A DNA stretch of 64,000 bases, taken from assembly GCF_005796225.1 (NCBI RefSeq), contig NZ_CM016730.1, positions 163,931-227,930 on the forward strand, read 5' to 3'. Under the pieces are notes generated by a model that made no database searches, was not told where the DNA came from, and saw only the letters and a program-made list of their open reading frames with translations. Every line of letters begins with the position of its first letter. The stretch's first letter is position 1. A program made the translations under genes and the position numbers. Positions 45,944 to 53,298 of this stretch are shown here, in pieces. The DNA is from Pseudarthrobacter sp. NamE5. GTDB taxonomy: Bacteria; Actinomycetota; Actinomycetes; Actinomycetales; Micrococcaceae.

Positions 45944-46853
45944 ACGCAGACAGCCCAGCTGCTGCAGGGGTAGGTGTTGCGGAAGTCGGGTGACCAGTCC
46001 GTACCCTCAACGGACAAGGAGTACCGGCAGTCTTCAACGGCTTTGATTCGTGCGTTCAGTTGCATCGTTCAGTTCCGGTATGTGCTGCTTGGGCGACTAC
46101 GCTCCTGTTGGATCAGCGCTCTTCTCGTGCCGTAACCGGATGTCACGGATGGTGGCGGCCATCCGAAGTACGGCTTCGGGGTCTTCCTCCCCCGCTTCCC
46201 GTTGCGGGTGCAGGCGTGGAAGCTGGTTACCCCCGATCCTTCGGCAGCTTGGGCGAGTTCGGCCCACGCTTCTTGAAGCTCTTCCAGCTGGGCCGGTGTG
46301 AGCGGTTCTGGCGCCGGTAGTGGTGACCACGATGGTCGGTTCAGTTGTGCCGGCTGTTGCTGGTTATTTGGTGAATAAGTTTCGTAAACCCATGTATTCC
46401 CCCGGATAAATTGGCCGTCCCGTCGGAAGGCCCTTCTCGGGGGAAGAACCTGCAACCGGCCGGACCCATCCCACGGTACCAAACCCATCCGAACTGGCTC
46501 TTGTGGGGGAAAACAACGGGCCGCATTCCAAAAGAAATGCGAACCCGCTGCCTGGTAAACATCCTGCTGCTTACACCCTCCAGCATGCCAGATAGTTCCA
46601 CCCAGAGGGGAAAGGGCAGCAGGCCGGGATGCGTGTCGTGTCAACGATGTTCCTATACAAGGAAGTGGGACAGACACGTCTTACGGGTTTGTAGGCGCGA
46701 GGAAAAGTTTCACCGCATACCCGAGTCCCCGATCGTCGTGTGCGGGGTTTTCATTCTGAATTAGTGTGGAGGCACGCCAACACTGCAGTCGACTATTCGT
46801 TTGCAGTTCCATGAGATGGATGTGCTGAGGGATCAAAGGTGAGGAGGGTTTTC
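45944..46853. other. Region with a broken hypothetical gene
   Basis: 910 bp after phzE. It contains the frameshifted minus-strand gene at about 46095-46450 (separate entry). From 46450 to 46853 no gene is supported. No clear terminator for phzE was found. Confidence 0.45.
46095..46450 (-). pseudogene. Frameshifted hypothetical gene
   Basis: Minus-strand frame FIRGNTWVYETYSPNNQQQP, then LTPAQLEELQEAWAELAQAAEGSGVTSFHACTRNGKR reads like a genuine small protein. It continues in another frame as EEDPEAVLRMAATIRDIRLRHEKSA. The shift is at a run of G near 46188, where one extra G would restore the frame, so either a slipped-strand mutation or a sequencing error. Unknown family, no membrane segment. 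Confidence 0.55.
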
Positions 46854-47123
46854 ATGCGGAACTTGTACGTTGTCATCCGTACGGAAGCGACTCACCTCGT
46901 CGAGAATCTTCTCGGGGGTTGGTACGACTTTGCACTAACTTTTCGGGGTATCAGGGACGCCCTACGCATTGCCATGGCGTTGGGTGAGCGAATACCTTGC
47001 GATAGTGGAACTTTCCTCGTTTGCTCGGATCTGTTGCGGACCCGCCAGTCATACGCTGAACCCCTGATAACTGGGGGATATGAATCGTCAGGCAACTACA
47101 ACAGCAACAGATTTGCGCCTTAG
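46854..47123 (+). pseudogene. Histidine phosphatase-like gene, truncated and lacking the catalytic His
   Basis: ATG 46854 with AGGAGGG 5 nt upstream. LYVVIRTEATHLVENLLGGWYDFALTFRGIRDALRIAMALGERIP and SDLLRTRQSYAEPLI follow the actinobacterial HPE-type histidine phosphatase pattern (usual start VVTHPEATHHVEG). Here the phosphorylated His-Pro is Arg-Thr. The protein ends at about 90 residues, where about 220 are expected. Probably non-functional. Confidence 0.6.
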
Positions 47124-47330
47124 CGGTGAGATCCCCATTAATTATGCCACTGTTGGTGAACGGCAGAATGCCAGCTATGCATGCGGAATAACTCTTGGAA
47201 GCTAGGACGTCAGCGGTAATTCGATCCGCGAAGGTGGAAGGCCTTCAGATCATCGGCTGCCGCAGCTGACAGAACCTTTCGGTCAGGCAAGGAGAAGGCC
47301 GGGTTTGGGGCCGCTCCAGCGCCTATCCTA

Positions 47331-47365
47331 GAGCGCCGATAACGGATATACCGTCAACTAGCGGG
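47331..47365 (+). repeat. Dispersed repeat, first block only (copy C)
   Basis: gccgataacggatataccg then tcaactagc matches the heads of copies A (13088) and B (23706). The downstream blocks are absent. Confidence 0.5.
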
Positions 47366-47409
47366 GCCTGCCTTAAGGCCGAGGGATAAAGTAAGCGCCT
47401 GCGCGACGT

Positions 47410-47453
47410 GGTCCCTGTCCCTGTTTCCGTTACAGGAAACAGGGACAGGGACC
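47410..47453 (-). terminator. Terminator hairpin of the surface protein gene
   Basis: Perfect 19-bp arms 47410-47428 and 47435-47453 with loop gttaca, 15 bp beyond the stop of the surface protein on the minus strand. Confidence 0.85.
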
Positions 47454-47467
47454 AAAGGCATTTATTG

Positions 47468-48235
47468 CTAAGAAATCTTCCGCTTGCGGAGCAGGAGGAA
47501 CCCGGCGCCCAGCAGCAGCAGGGCGAAGGGTACGAGAGAGATGTCCGTGCCGGTGTTAGCCAGGGCACCAGCCGTACCGGTGGTGTTGCTCCGGTAGGAA
47601 GAGTCGGTGCCGATCACGGCGCCGACGGCGGTGGAACCGGCAGCGGCAGTGAAGCTGCTGCGGCTACCGGAGGCTGCGGTGCCGGTTTCGTCAGCACTGG
47701 TGCCAGTGCCGTTGGTTCCGTCGTTACCCGTGCCGGGGTTGTTGTCGGTGCCGGCATCGACTGTGCCGTTGCCGTCTGTGCCGGGATCGACGCTTCCATT
47801 GCCGTCGGTTCCGTTGCCAGGGTTTTCCGTGCCGGGGTTTCCGTTACCCGGGTTGTCGGTGCCTCCGTTACCGCCCCCGATACCGAGGTCGATACCCAAA
47901 TCGATGCCGGCATCTACTCCGCCGTTACCACCAGTGCCCAGGTCAACACCGAGGTCAACACCTGCGTCTGTCCCGCCGGTGGTGCCGTCGGTGCCGTTAC
48001 CGCCGAGATCCAAGTCAATGACCGCGTCCACGAGGGCGCCTGCTCCGCCGTTGGTGCCGTCGGTGCCGTTACCGCCGAGGTTCAGGTCAATGACCGCGTC
48101 CACGATGGCGCCTGTTTCGCCGTTGGTGCCGTCGGTGCCGTTACCGCCGAGATCCAGGTCAATGACCGCGTCCACGATGGCGCCTGTCCCGCCGGTGGTG
48201 CCGTCGGTGCCGTTACCGCCGAGATCCAGGTCAAA
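47468..48235 (-). pseudogene. LAxTG cell-surface protein, C-terminal part (5' end lost)
   Basis: The frame ends with ALANTGTDISLVPFALLLLGAGFLLLRKRKIS: a class E sortase signal (LANTG), a hydrophobic helix and a basic tail. Upstream it is a low-complexity Gly/Asn/Asp-rich stalk with repeats such as DAVIDLDLGGNGTDGTNG. The frame stays open up to 48235, where the repeat is cut and unrelated sequence (MazG-like, plus strand) starts, so the N-terminus with its signal peptide is missing. An ATG at 48175 lies inside a repeat and is not a credible start. Confidence 0.75.
48005..48235. repeat. 72-bp tandem repeat inside the surface protein
   Basis: Units begin at 48005, 48077, 48149 and 48221 (period exactly 72 bp = 24 codons); the fourth stops after about 14 bp at 48235. 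Units differ by a few substitutions. Such repeats promote recombination, which may explain the truncation here. Confidence 0.9.
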
Positions 48236-48236
48236 A

Positions 48237-48539
48237 CAGTTTCATACCCCGCGGAATCTCATTTTGGCCCTATGTGGCGAAGCTGGGGAACTGGCTGAAC
48301 TCGTCCAATGGACACGCGATGACGAAGTTCAGGCCTACTTGCAGGAAGAGACCAATGCACAGAATCTTCGCAACGAACTAGCCGACGTGTTCTCGTACCT
48401 CTTGCGAATTGCTGATGTCTGCGGCGTTGATTTAGAGGAGGCCCTCAAAGACAAGATTGAGCTGAACCAGACACGTTACCCATTGACATTGGCGAAGGGG
48501 TCCCGACGGAAATACACTCAGCTCAAGGGACCAGACTGA
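48237..48539 (+). pseudogene. MazG-like nucleotide pyrophosphohydrolase, 5'-truncated
   Basis: Reading from the junction: QFHTPRNLILALCGEAGELAELVQW, then QNLRNELADVFSYLLRIADVCGVDLEEALKDKIELNQTRYP. The MazG-type EAxE...E..D motif for Mg binding is present (GEAGELAE and NELADVFSYLL). About 15-20 N-terminal residues and the start codon are missing because the gene is cut at 48236. Intact relatives hydrolyse dCTP or other NTPs to NMPs. Confidence 0.75.
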
Positions 48540-48569
48540 GAGGGCCCGTGACTGGGGGTTTAACAAGGC

Positions 48570-49585
48570 ATGTTCGACGTCGTTCTGCAGCCTTGCGCTA
48601 ACAAGGCAGCACAATTGCACTACGCGGCCACCATGGCAAAGCCTGTTCAGCTCAACAGTATCCGCAAACAACTTGCCCTAGCAGACGAGCCCTATCGGCA
48701 TTGGCGGACAAGGGCGATGTTCGGCTTTGGGGTGCCAAACCAGGAGAGGACGGTCGCAATGAAGGTCGCTGGAAGCGGGTTTCTCCTGGTGACTACCTTT
48801 TGTTGTTCGTTCACGGCGGTGGAAAAGTCACTGTAGCGGAGGTCAGTTACACCTTCCGCAACGAGGCATTGGCCAGATCCCTTTGGGGCGAAACAAACAC
48901 CGCGAATGGCACCAGGCAGACATGGGAGTTCATGTTCTCGCTTCTGGAACCGCGCGATCTGGTCATGCCCACGCCTACCCTCAACGTGCTCATTGGCAGA
49001 AAGCCGAACGCGTCCGTCCAAGAGTTCGTGGTCCTGGCACTAGAGCCGAGTGCTGCCGTCGTTGACTTTCTTGATCTGCCGGACAGCCCTGCTAACCCGA
49101 CTGTCCAAGTACCGGCTACCCCCGTCGGCAGAAAGCTTGTGACCCGAGAAACGCCCGATCGGGAGTTCGACGAGCTAGACGAGCAGGCTATCGTTCTGAG
49201 ACGCAAAGAGCAGGCATACCTCCGCAAGTACATCCTGCCCGGCAATAGCGGGATATGCGCATTGTGCGAACGGGTCCTTCCCATTGAGTTTCTCGTTGCG
49301 GCACACATCAAACGCCGTTCCGAGTGTTCCGACGGGGAGAAGCAGGATTTCGAGAACATCGCGATGCCGAATTGCAAGCCCGGTTGCGACGAACTTTTTG
49401 GACGCGGCCTGATTGGTGTCAGTTCCGAAGGATACGTAGAAGTGAGCTCAAAAGCACCCGATGTTGGTGCCGTTGCTGTCTACTTGGAAACACACCTTGT
49501 TGGGCGGCATTTGGACTTTTGGACTAGCCATCCGGCGTCTCGAAAGTACTTCGAGCACCACCACTTGAAGGACTTCAGAAAGTAG
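48570..49585 (+). pseudogene. HNH endonuclease with EVE/PUA-like N-terminal domain, apparent frameshift
   Basis: A first frame from ATG 48570 gives MFDVVLQPCANKAAQLHYAA and QLALAD; near 48685 the frame changes and continues RALSALADKGDVRLWGAKPG, then RWKRVSPGDYLLLFVHGGGKVTVAEVSYTF (EVE-like) to the HNH domain CALCERVLPIEFLVAAHIKRRSECSDG with NIAMPNCKPGCDELFGRG. The join gives a natural full-length protein of about 337 residues. If the shift is real, the shorter frame starting near 48701 (294 aa) keeps the HNH domain. EVE-HNH proteins are modification-dependent nucleases acting on foreign DNA. Confidence 0.7.
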
Positions 49586-49662
49586 CCTCCGCGATGCAGT
49601 CAACGACCGGTGATTGCGGGCCTCCTCAACTCGAATCCATCCTAAAAAAGGTTGTCGCCTAG

Positions 49663-50310
49663 ATGCCAGCCCATGATCATTCCGACGAATTAGATGCCAA
49701 TCCTCTTCGTTCCATCGAGGATGGAGGGCATGGCTTTTGTTACGACATCGACCGGAGCGTGTTTCCTGGCGCATCCGCCTCCACACACGGCCCACTTCTT
49801 GTCGGCTTAGATACGAACGCCGTCCTAGAGATTCAGGAATATGGTGTGCGGTTGATCGATGATGTGAGGATTCATCATCCGGACGCAGAACACTTACGCG
49901 ACATCTACGCGCTGGGCGACCTCGTCCAGTTGTGGTTCGTGCGGGACATTCGTTTCGTTGTACTTCCAGGAGCACGGCGAGACCAGCGGCGCCCGGGCAA
50001 ATCCGAAAAGATTGCACGGCTGCACGAAACCCTTTCGGCCATTGAGGAAGCTTTGACTTTCCAGATTCAAGATTGGGGCTACGAAGATCACCGATTTGAC
50101 TGGGCTCGCACTCGGAACCTGGGCGTGGATTGCGCTCTGGCTCGAATTCCCGGCAGTTTGGATCGTCGCTTGGTCGAGCAGTCCTATGACGCCGGTGTAG
50201 ACGTTTTCCTAACTATGGACAAACAAGTACTTCGATCCGTGTCAACGCTGCCATCCGGCTTTCCAAACTTGTGGCGGCCTCCACGCTTGTGGCTCATCTG
50301 TCTAGATTAG
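49663..50310 (+). CDS. PIN-like domain protein
   Basis: 215 aa. LLVGLDTNAVLEIQEYG resembles the first acidic strand of PIN nucleases (DTN). A later DCALARIPGSLDRRLVEQSYDAGVDVFLTMDKQVLRSV fits the last acidic pair (VDVFLTMD). The first 45 residues are charged. It follows the HNH gene by 78 bp on the same strand, so a two-gene nuclease module is possible. The RNase activity is not shown; the assignment rests on the pattern of acidic residues. Confidence 0.6.
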   Translation: MPAHDHSDELDANPLRSIEDGGHGFCYDIDRSVFPGASASTHGPLLVGLDTNAVLEIQEYGVRLIDDVRIHHPDAEHLRDIYALGDLVQLWFVRDIRFVVLPGARRDQRRPGKSEKIARLHETLSAIEEALTFQIQDWGYEDHRFDWARTRNLGVDCALARIPGSLDRRLVEQSYDAGVDVFLTMDKQVLRSVSTLPSGFPNLWRPPRLWLICLD

Positions 50311-50801
50311 GAGTCACGCAATTGGGCGGCGGGACCTTGCAGCATCACAACTGTACTTACGGTAGTGATTGGCTGTTTCCTGATACAGGGAAGATGAGCC
50401 GCCTGCTTTCCGCTCTGGAATGAAGCGCTACAAACAGCAGTAGCGGGACACTTCTGCTTACGGCGAGGGTGCCGCTCAGAATTTTCGGTTATTCGGGACA
50501 TAGTCAGAATGCGGCTCAAACAGGCCACGCTTCCCCAAGAAGAGGCCTAGTGCACTGCTGCCCCGCCGGCAGTAGCGTCATACACTCTTCTATTTCTCAC
50601 AGCCTCGTTGGCAGTTAAGGCAGCGTTTACCACGTGATATGAAAGGAGCTTCAGCTTCCGCCATTGGGCAGCTGTCCTCTCTCCACTATCAGACGCGCCA
50701 ACCTGACCAAATCCTATGGGCGCACGGAAAGTGCTCTGGGCACGAAAGTGCCTATAGGGGTAGGACTAGCAAATGAGGACGCTTCCAGGCTAAAGGCAGC
50801 G
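50311..50801. other. Intergenic region, possible tiny ABC-ATPase relic
   Basis: 491 bp without a supported gene. At 50695-50735 the plus strand reads RANLTKSYGRTESAL, which resembles the first strand of an ABC-transporter ATPase but is only about 15 codons. The base composition becomes more AT-rich to the right. Confidence 0.4.
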
Positions 50802-52025
50802 TCAATCCACTACATCCGAACTTACAGGACCAGGCTGCACTGCAACCGCGGCCCGTTTAAAGGAGAACCTTCGCATTAGGCCAACCGAGACGACTGAAAA
50901 GAAAATCAGCGATATGCCCATTGTGAGCTGGGGTGATAAGTAAGTCATCATGGTAGAACAAATGCCAAGGGAAACGAGCCCAACTACAGCAGTAACCGTA
51001 CCGCTCAAGGAACCAACAGTAGACATCACCTGCGAAGGTATGGCGGACTGGAGTGTGGTGTGCAAGCTTCCCAGATAAATGAACAAGGGCATAGGCAGCA
51101 CCAACAATGTCGCGGCCAGTAGAACTGCGTCGTCAGCTAAAGCGCTAACCAGCCCGATCAAAAAGAGACAACCCAGCGCCACCAAGTTGTGCCACTGATG
51201 GCGGTGAAACCGACTAAAAATGTAGTTTGCGAGGACGTTCACTACTTGAAATGCAATGAAGAACAAACCAAAGGTTGCTGGAGTGAAGTCCGAATCGAGC
51301 AGTACCATTTGCCAAAGATGAAAGAACGGGTTGACCGCAAATTCTGTTATGGCAAGAAGCGCGATCGCAGAAACTATTCGCGAATCGCGCGATGCCAAGC
51401 GTAGGCCTTGCCAGATTTCATTTCGGAAGCCTTTGTGCTCTTGCTCTTGCTCAGACTTATCGTCTTGTGGTCTAGTATCGCGAGGAAGTAGGACGATACC
51501 TAGTAAAATGCTTAATGCAAAGAACACCAGGGACAACAGATAGATCGCGTCTCCGAACAAATTATACAGAACCGTGCTCGAAAGCGCTGCACAAATGCTG
51601 GTTACAAGCATTACGTTTTGATCCGTCGAGTAGAAACGCTTGAGCGCACGCGTATCGGAACGAAGCCGTTCGGCGAAGTAGTAGTCCAGCGTTGAGCTCT
51701 GTGCCGCCGCGGACGCACCATAAACAGCCCAAGCTACACACATCATCCAAAATCCAGTGCTGAAATAGACGATGAGGTACGAGCACAGAATCAGGCCGAT
51801 CGAACAGAGGTATACAAACGTTTTAGACGTTTTGTCAGCAAGCAAGCCGCACGGGAATTCCAACAAAAGTGTGGAAATCGTAAACGCGATTTGAACGAGG
51901 ATGATCTCCGAGAAATCCAGCCCCTTACCAACAAGCACGGGCGTTAGCACCGCCTGAGGCAAAACTCGCCCAAAGTTCTGAGCTGCATTCACACTAAAGT
52001 AGCTACGCATTTGTTTGATCAGCAC
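50802..52025 (-). CDS. MFS exporter of the E1/AAA/peptide cluster
   Basis: 407 aa, GTG start 4 nt after AGGA. About 12 helices: SYFSVNAAQNFGRVLPQAVLTPVLVGKGLDFSEIILVQIAFTISTLLLEFPCGLLADKTSKTFVY (motif A like), then SSTLDYYFAERL and FHLWQMVLLDSDFTPATFGLFFIAFQVVNVLANY. It resembles drug/peptide-type exporters. It is last in the operon, separated from the peptide gene by a hairpin, and is the obvious candidate to export the modified peptide and give immunity. Codon use is more AT-rich than in neighbouring regions. Confidence 0.88.
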   Translation of the reverse strand: MLIKQMRSYFSVNAAQNFGRVLPQAVLTPVLVGKGLDFSEIILVQIAFTISTLLLEFPCGLLADKTSKTFVYLCSIGLILCSYLIVYFSTGFWMMCVAWAVYGASAAAQSSTLDYYFAERLRSDTRALKRFYSTDQNVMLVTSICAALSSTVLYNLFGDAIYLLSLVFFALSILLGIVLLPRDTRPQDDKSEQEQEHKGFRNEIWQGLRLASRDSRIVSAIALLAITEFAVNPFFHLWQMVLLDSDFTPATFGLFFIAFQVVNVLANYIFSRFHRHQWHNLVALGCLFLIGLVSALADDAVLLAATLLVLPMPLFIYLGSLHTTLQSAIPSQVMSTVGSLSGTVTAVVGLVSLGICSTMMTYLSPQLTMGISLIFFSVVSVGLMRRFSFKRAAVAVQPGPVSSDVVD

Positions 52026-52046
52026 ACGTTATCCTAAAATTGCAGG

Positions 52047-52080
52047 AGGGTGGGGCTGCACTGATAGGCAGCCCCACCCT
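52047..52080 (-). terminator. Attenuator/terminator hairpin after the peptide gene
   Basis: Perfect 13-bp arms 52047-52059 and 52068-52080 with an 8-nt loop, 16 bp after the peptide stop and 21 bp before the exporter start. On the minus strand it is followed by caattttagg, a short U tract. It would let the peptide transcript outnumber the exporter transcript, as in many bacteriocin operons. Confidence 0.85.
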
Positions 52081-52096
52081 ATTCATAACTAGTCAA

Positions 52097-52171
52097 CTAC
52101 TTGGCGTAGCTAGCGGTACGGCAAGCAGCTGCGGTAGCCGGCTTCGTCTTGGTGATTGTGATCGAAGTCAT
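52097..52171 (-). CDS. 24-residue putative RiPP precursor peptide
   Basis: ATG 52171 with an almost ideal ribosome site (AAAGGAGGGG, 4 nt before the ATG), TAG at 52097-52099. The product starts MTSITITKTK, has Pro11, an Ala-rich middle with a single Cys17, then Arg18, and ends SYAK. It lacks a hydrophobic signal sequence. It lies between the AAA+ gene (51 bp upstream) and the exporter. The small size, strong site, following hairpin and the adjacent RRE/E1 enzyme point to a substrate peptide with an N-terminal leader and a Cys-containing core. It does not end in Asn as microcin C precursors do. Confidence 0.7.
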   Translation of the reverse strand: MTSITITKTKPATAAACRTASYAK

Positions 52172-52221
52172 GTCCCCTCCTTTCCTGTCCCTTTTTAACC
52201 CTACCGGTGCGGCAAGGAAAA

Positions 52222-53298
52222 CTAAGTGAACCTATTTTTGAGATAACGATCCATGGTTATTGATATAGCCGCCTCGGGTTCGTGCTTATATATTCCCAAA
52301 GTCTCCACAAAGGACTCAGCATATTCCAGGTAGTCAAGCAGCTTATCTGGGTAGTTCTTCTGCGGTAATGCAGCATCAAGCCGGGCCTTTACGTCCCAAA
52401 ACTTGCTACCAAACGCAGCTTCCAAACACGAGCCATTAGTGAATTCGGCATAAATTCCGCATAGTTGTTCATCCGTAAGCTCCTCTAAGCGCATGAAGGT
52501 AAATCTTCTTGCGAATGCGTTATCCGCAAGCAGGTGATCTACTTCATCTGGGGTTGTTGCACCTATCATTCGGAAGCTAGGTTGAAGTAAATACGGCTTA
52601 AGAATGTCAAGAAGGTTCACGCCGCCCTCCGCACTCTTTGTAAGCGCAAGCGTGTGAATTTCATCGACAAATATTGCGAACTCTTCATCGATTGAAGCGG
52701 TTAGGATCGTTACCATCTTGGATTCGAGCTCGCCTCGGTACTTCGTACCAGCAATCACGCGCGGAAGGTCCAGATAGAAGACCTCGAACTGACATTTGTT
52801 CGAACTGGCATAAGACTCTACGAGATGAGTTTTGCCGACCCCCGGTGGCGCACAGACGATAACATTATTGGTCGTACGCTTGTTCATTACTATTGCTAGT
52901 TCGTCCAGCGCCTCGTGGCGTGCAACGTCTGACTGCCCCCTGCAAGTGTCCATGAAGTAACCCAAGGAAGAGTATCTCGAGGGGCTTCTGCGGTTCCCAG
53001 TGCCAGGATTCTCTTCACGCACCTCACCGTCCCGCACCTTGTTTGAGCTATTCCCCTGTGGCACAAGATCTACAGCCCTGGCGAGGTCGGAGTCTGTCGT
53101 CTTGAGTAGCCTGACGAAGTCCTCCACCGTCTTAGACTCTTGGGCAAGCATGCGTAATTTCGCGCTGTCGTTGACGTCTTTGTAAAATCGAAAACTGTCA
53201 AGATTGACGGCAAGGTCCGTGCACTCGGCAATTACTTCTAGGGCCCCATAAATATTTTGCGATCTAGATAGCTTGTCGAGGACCGCATTAGTATTCAT
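52222..53298 (-). CDS. AAA+ ATPase resembling a single Clp D1 module
   Basis: 358 aa. Residues 1-115 have no recognised domain. AAA+ core: Walker A CAPPGVGKTHLVE (149-161), Walker B FAIFVDEIHTL (208-217), sensor/arginine-finger region IGATTPDEVDHLLADNAFARRF. The segment AGTKYRGELESK (183-194) is the pore-loop motif of ClpA/ClpB first ATPase domains, so it may thread or remodel polypeptides. There is no Clp N-domain, no second ring and no ClpP-binding loop. It overlaps the E1-like gene by 11 bp and precedes the peptide gene, so it probably acts on the peptide or the modifying enzyme. Confidence 0.8.
   Translation of the reverse strand: MNTNAVLDKLSRSQNIYGALEVIAECTDLAVNLDSFRFYKDVNDSAKLRMLAQESKTVEDFVRLLKTTDSDLARAVDLVPQGNSSNKVRDGEVREENPGTGNRRSPSRYSSLGYFMDTCRGQSDVARHEALDELAIVMNKRTTNNVIVCAPPGVGKTHLVESYASSNKCQFEVFYLDLPRVIAGTKYRGELESKMVTILTASIDEEFAIFVDEIHTLALTKSAEGGVNLLDILKPYLLQPSFRMIGATTPDEVDHLLADNAFARRFTFMRLEELTDEQLCGIYAEFTNGSCLEAAFGSKFWDVKARLDAALPQKNYPDKLLDYLEYAESFVETLGIYKHEPEAAISITMDRYLKNRFT

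Larger units (their letters stand above)
47124..47467. other. Intergenic region with repeat fragment and long hairpin
   Basis: No gene. About 47331-47352 (gccgataacggatataccgtc) is a short copy of the first block of the dispersed repeat. A 19-bp perfect hairpin follows at 47410-47453. Confidence 0.5.

Noticed and set aside
47607..48539. 310-codon plus-strand ORF ending in the MazG-like sequence
   Set aside because: Its first 210 codons are the antisense of the surface-protein repeats (Val/Pro/Ser-rich); only the last 100 codons are real coding sequence, and they begin at the junction.
50680..50750. ABC-transporter ATPase start
   Set aside because: Only about 15 residues resemble the first strand; no Walker A follows, so it is at best a relic and was noted only in the intergenic entry.
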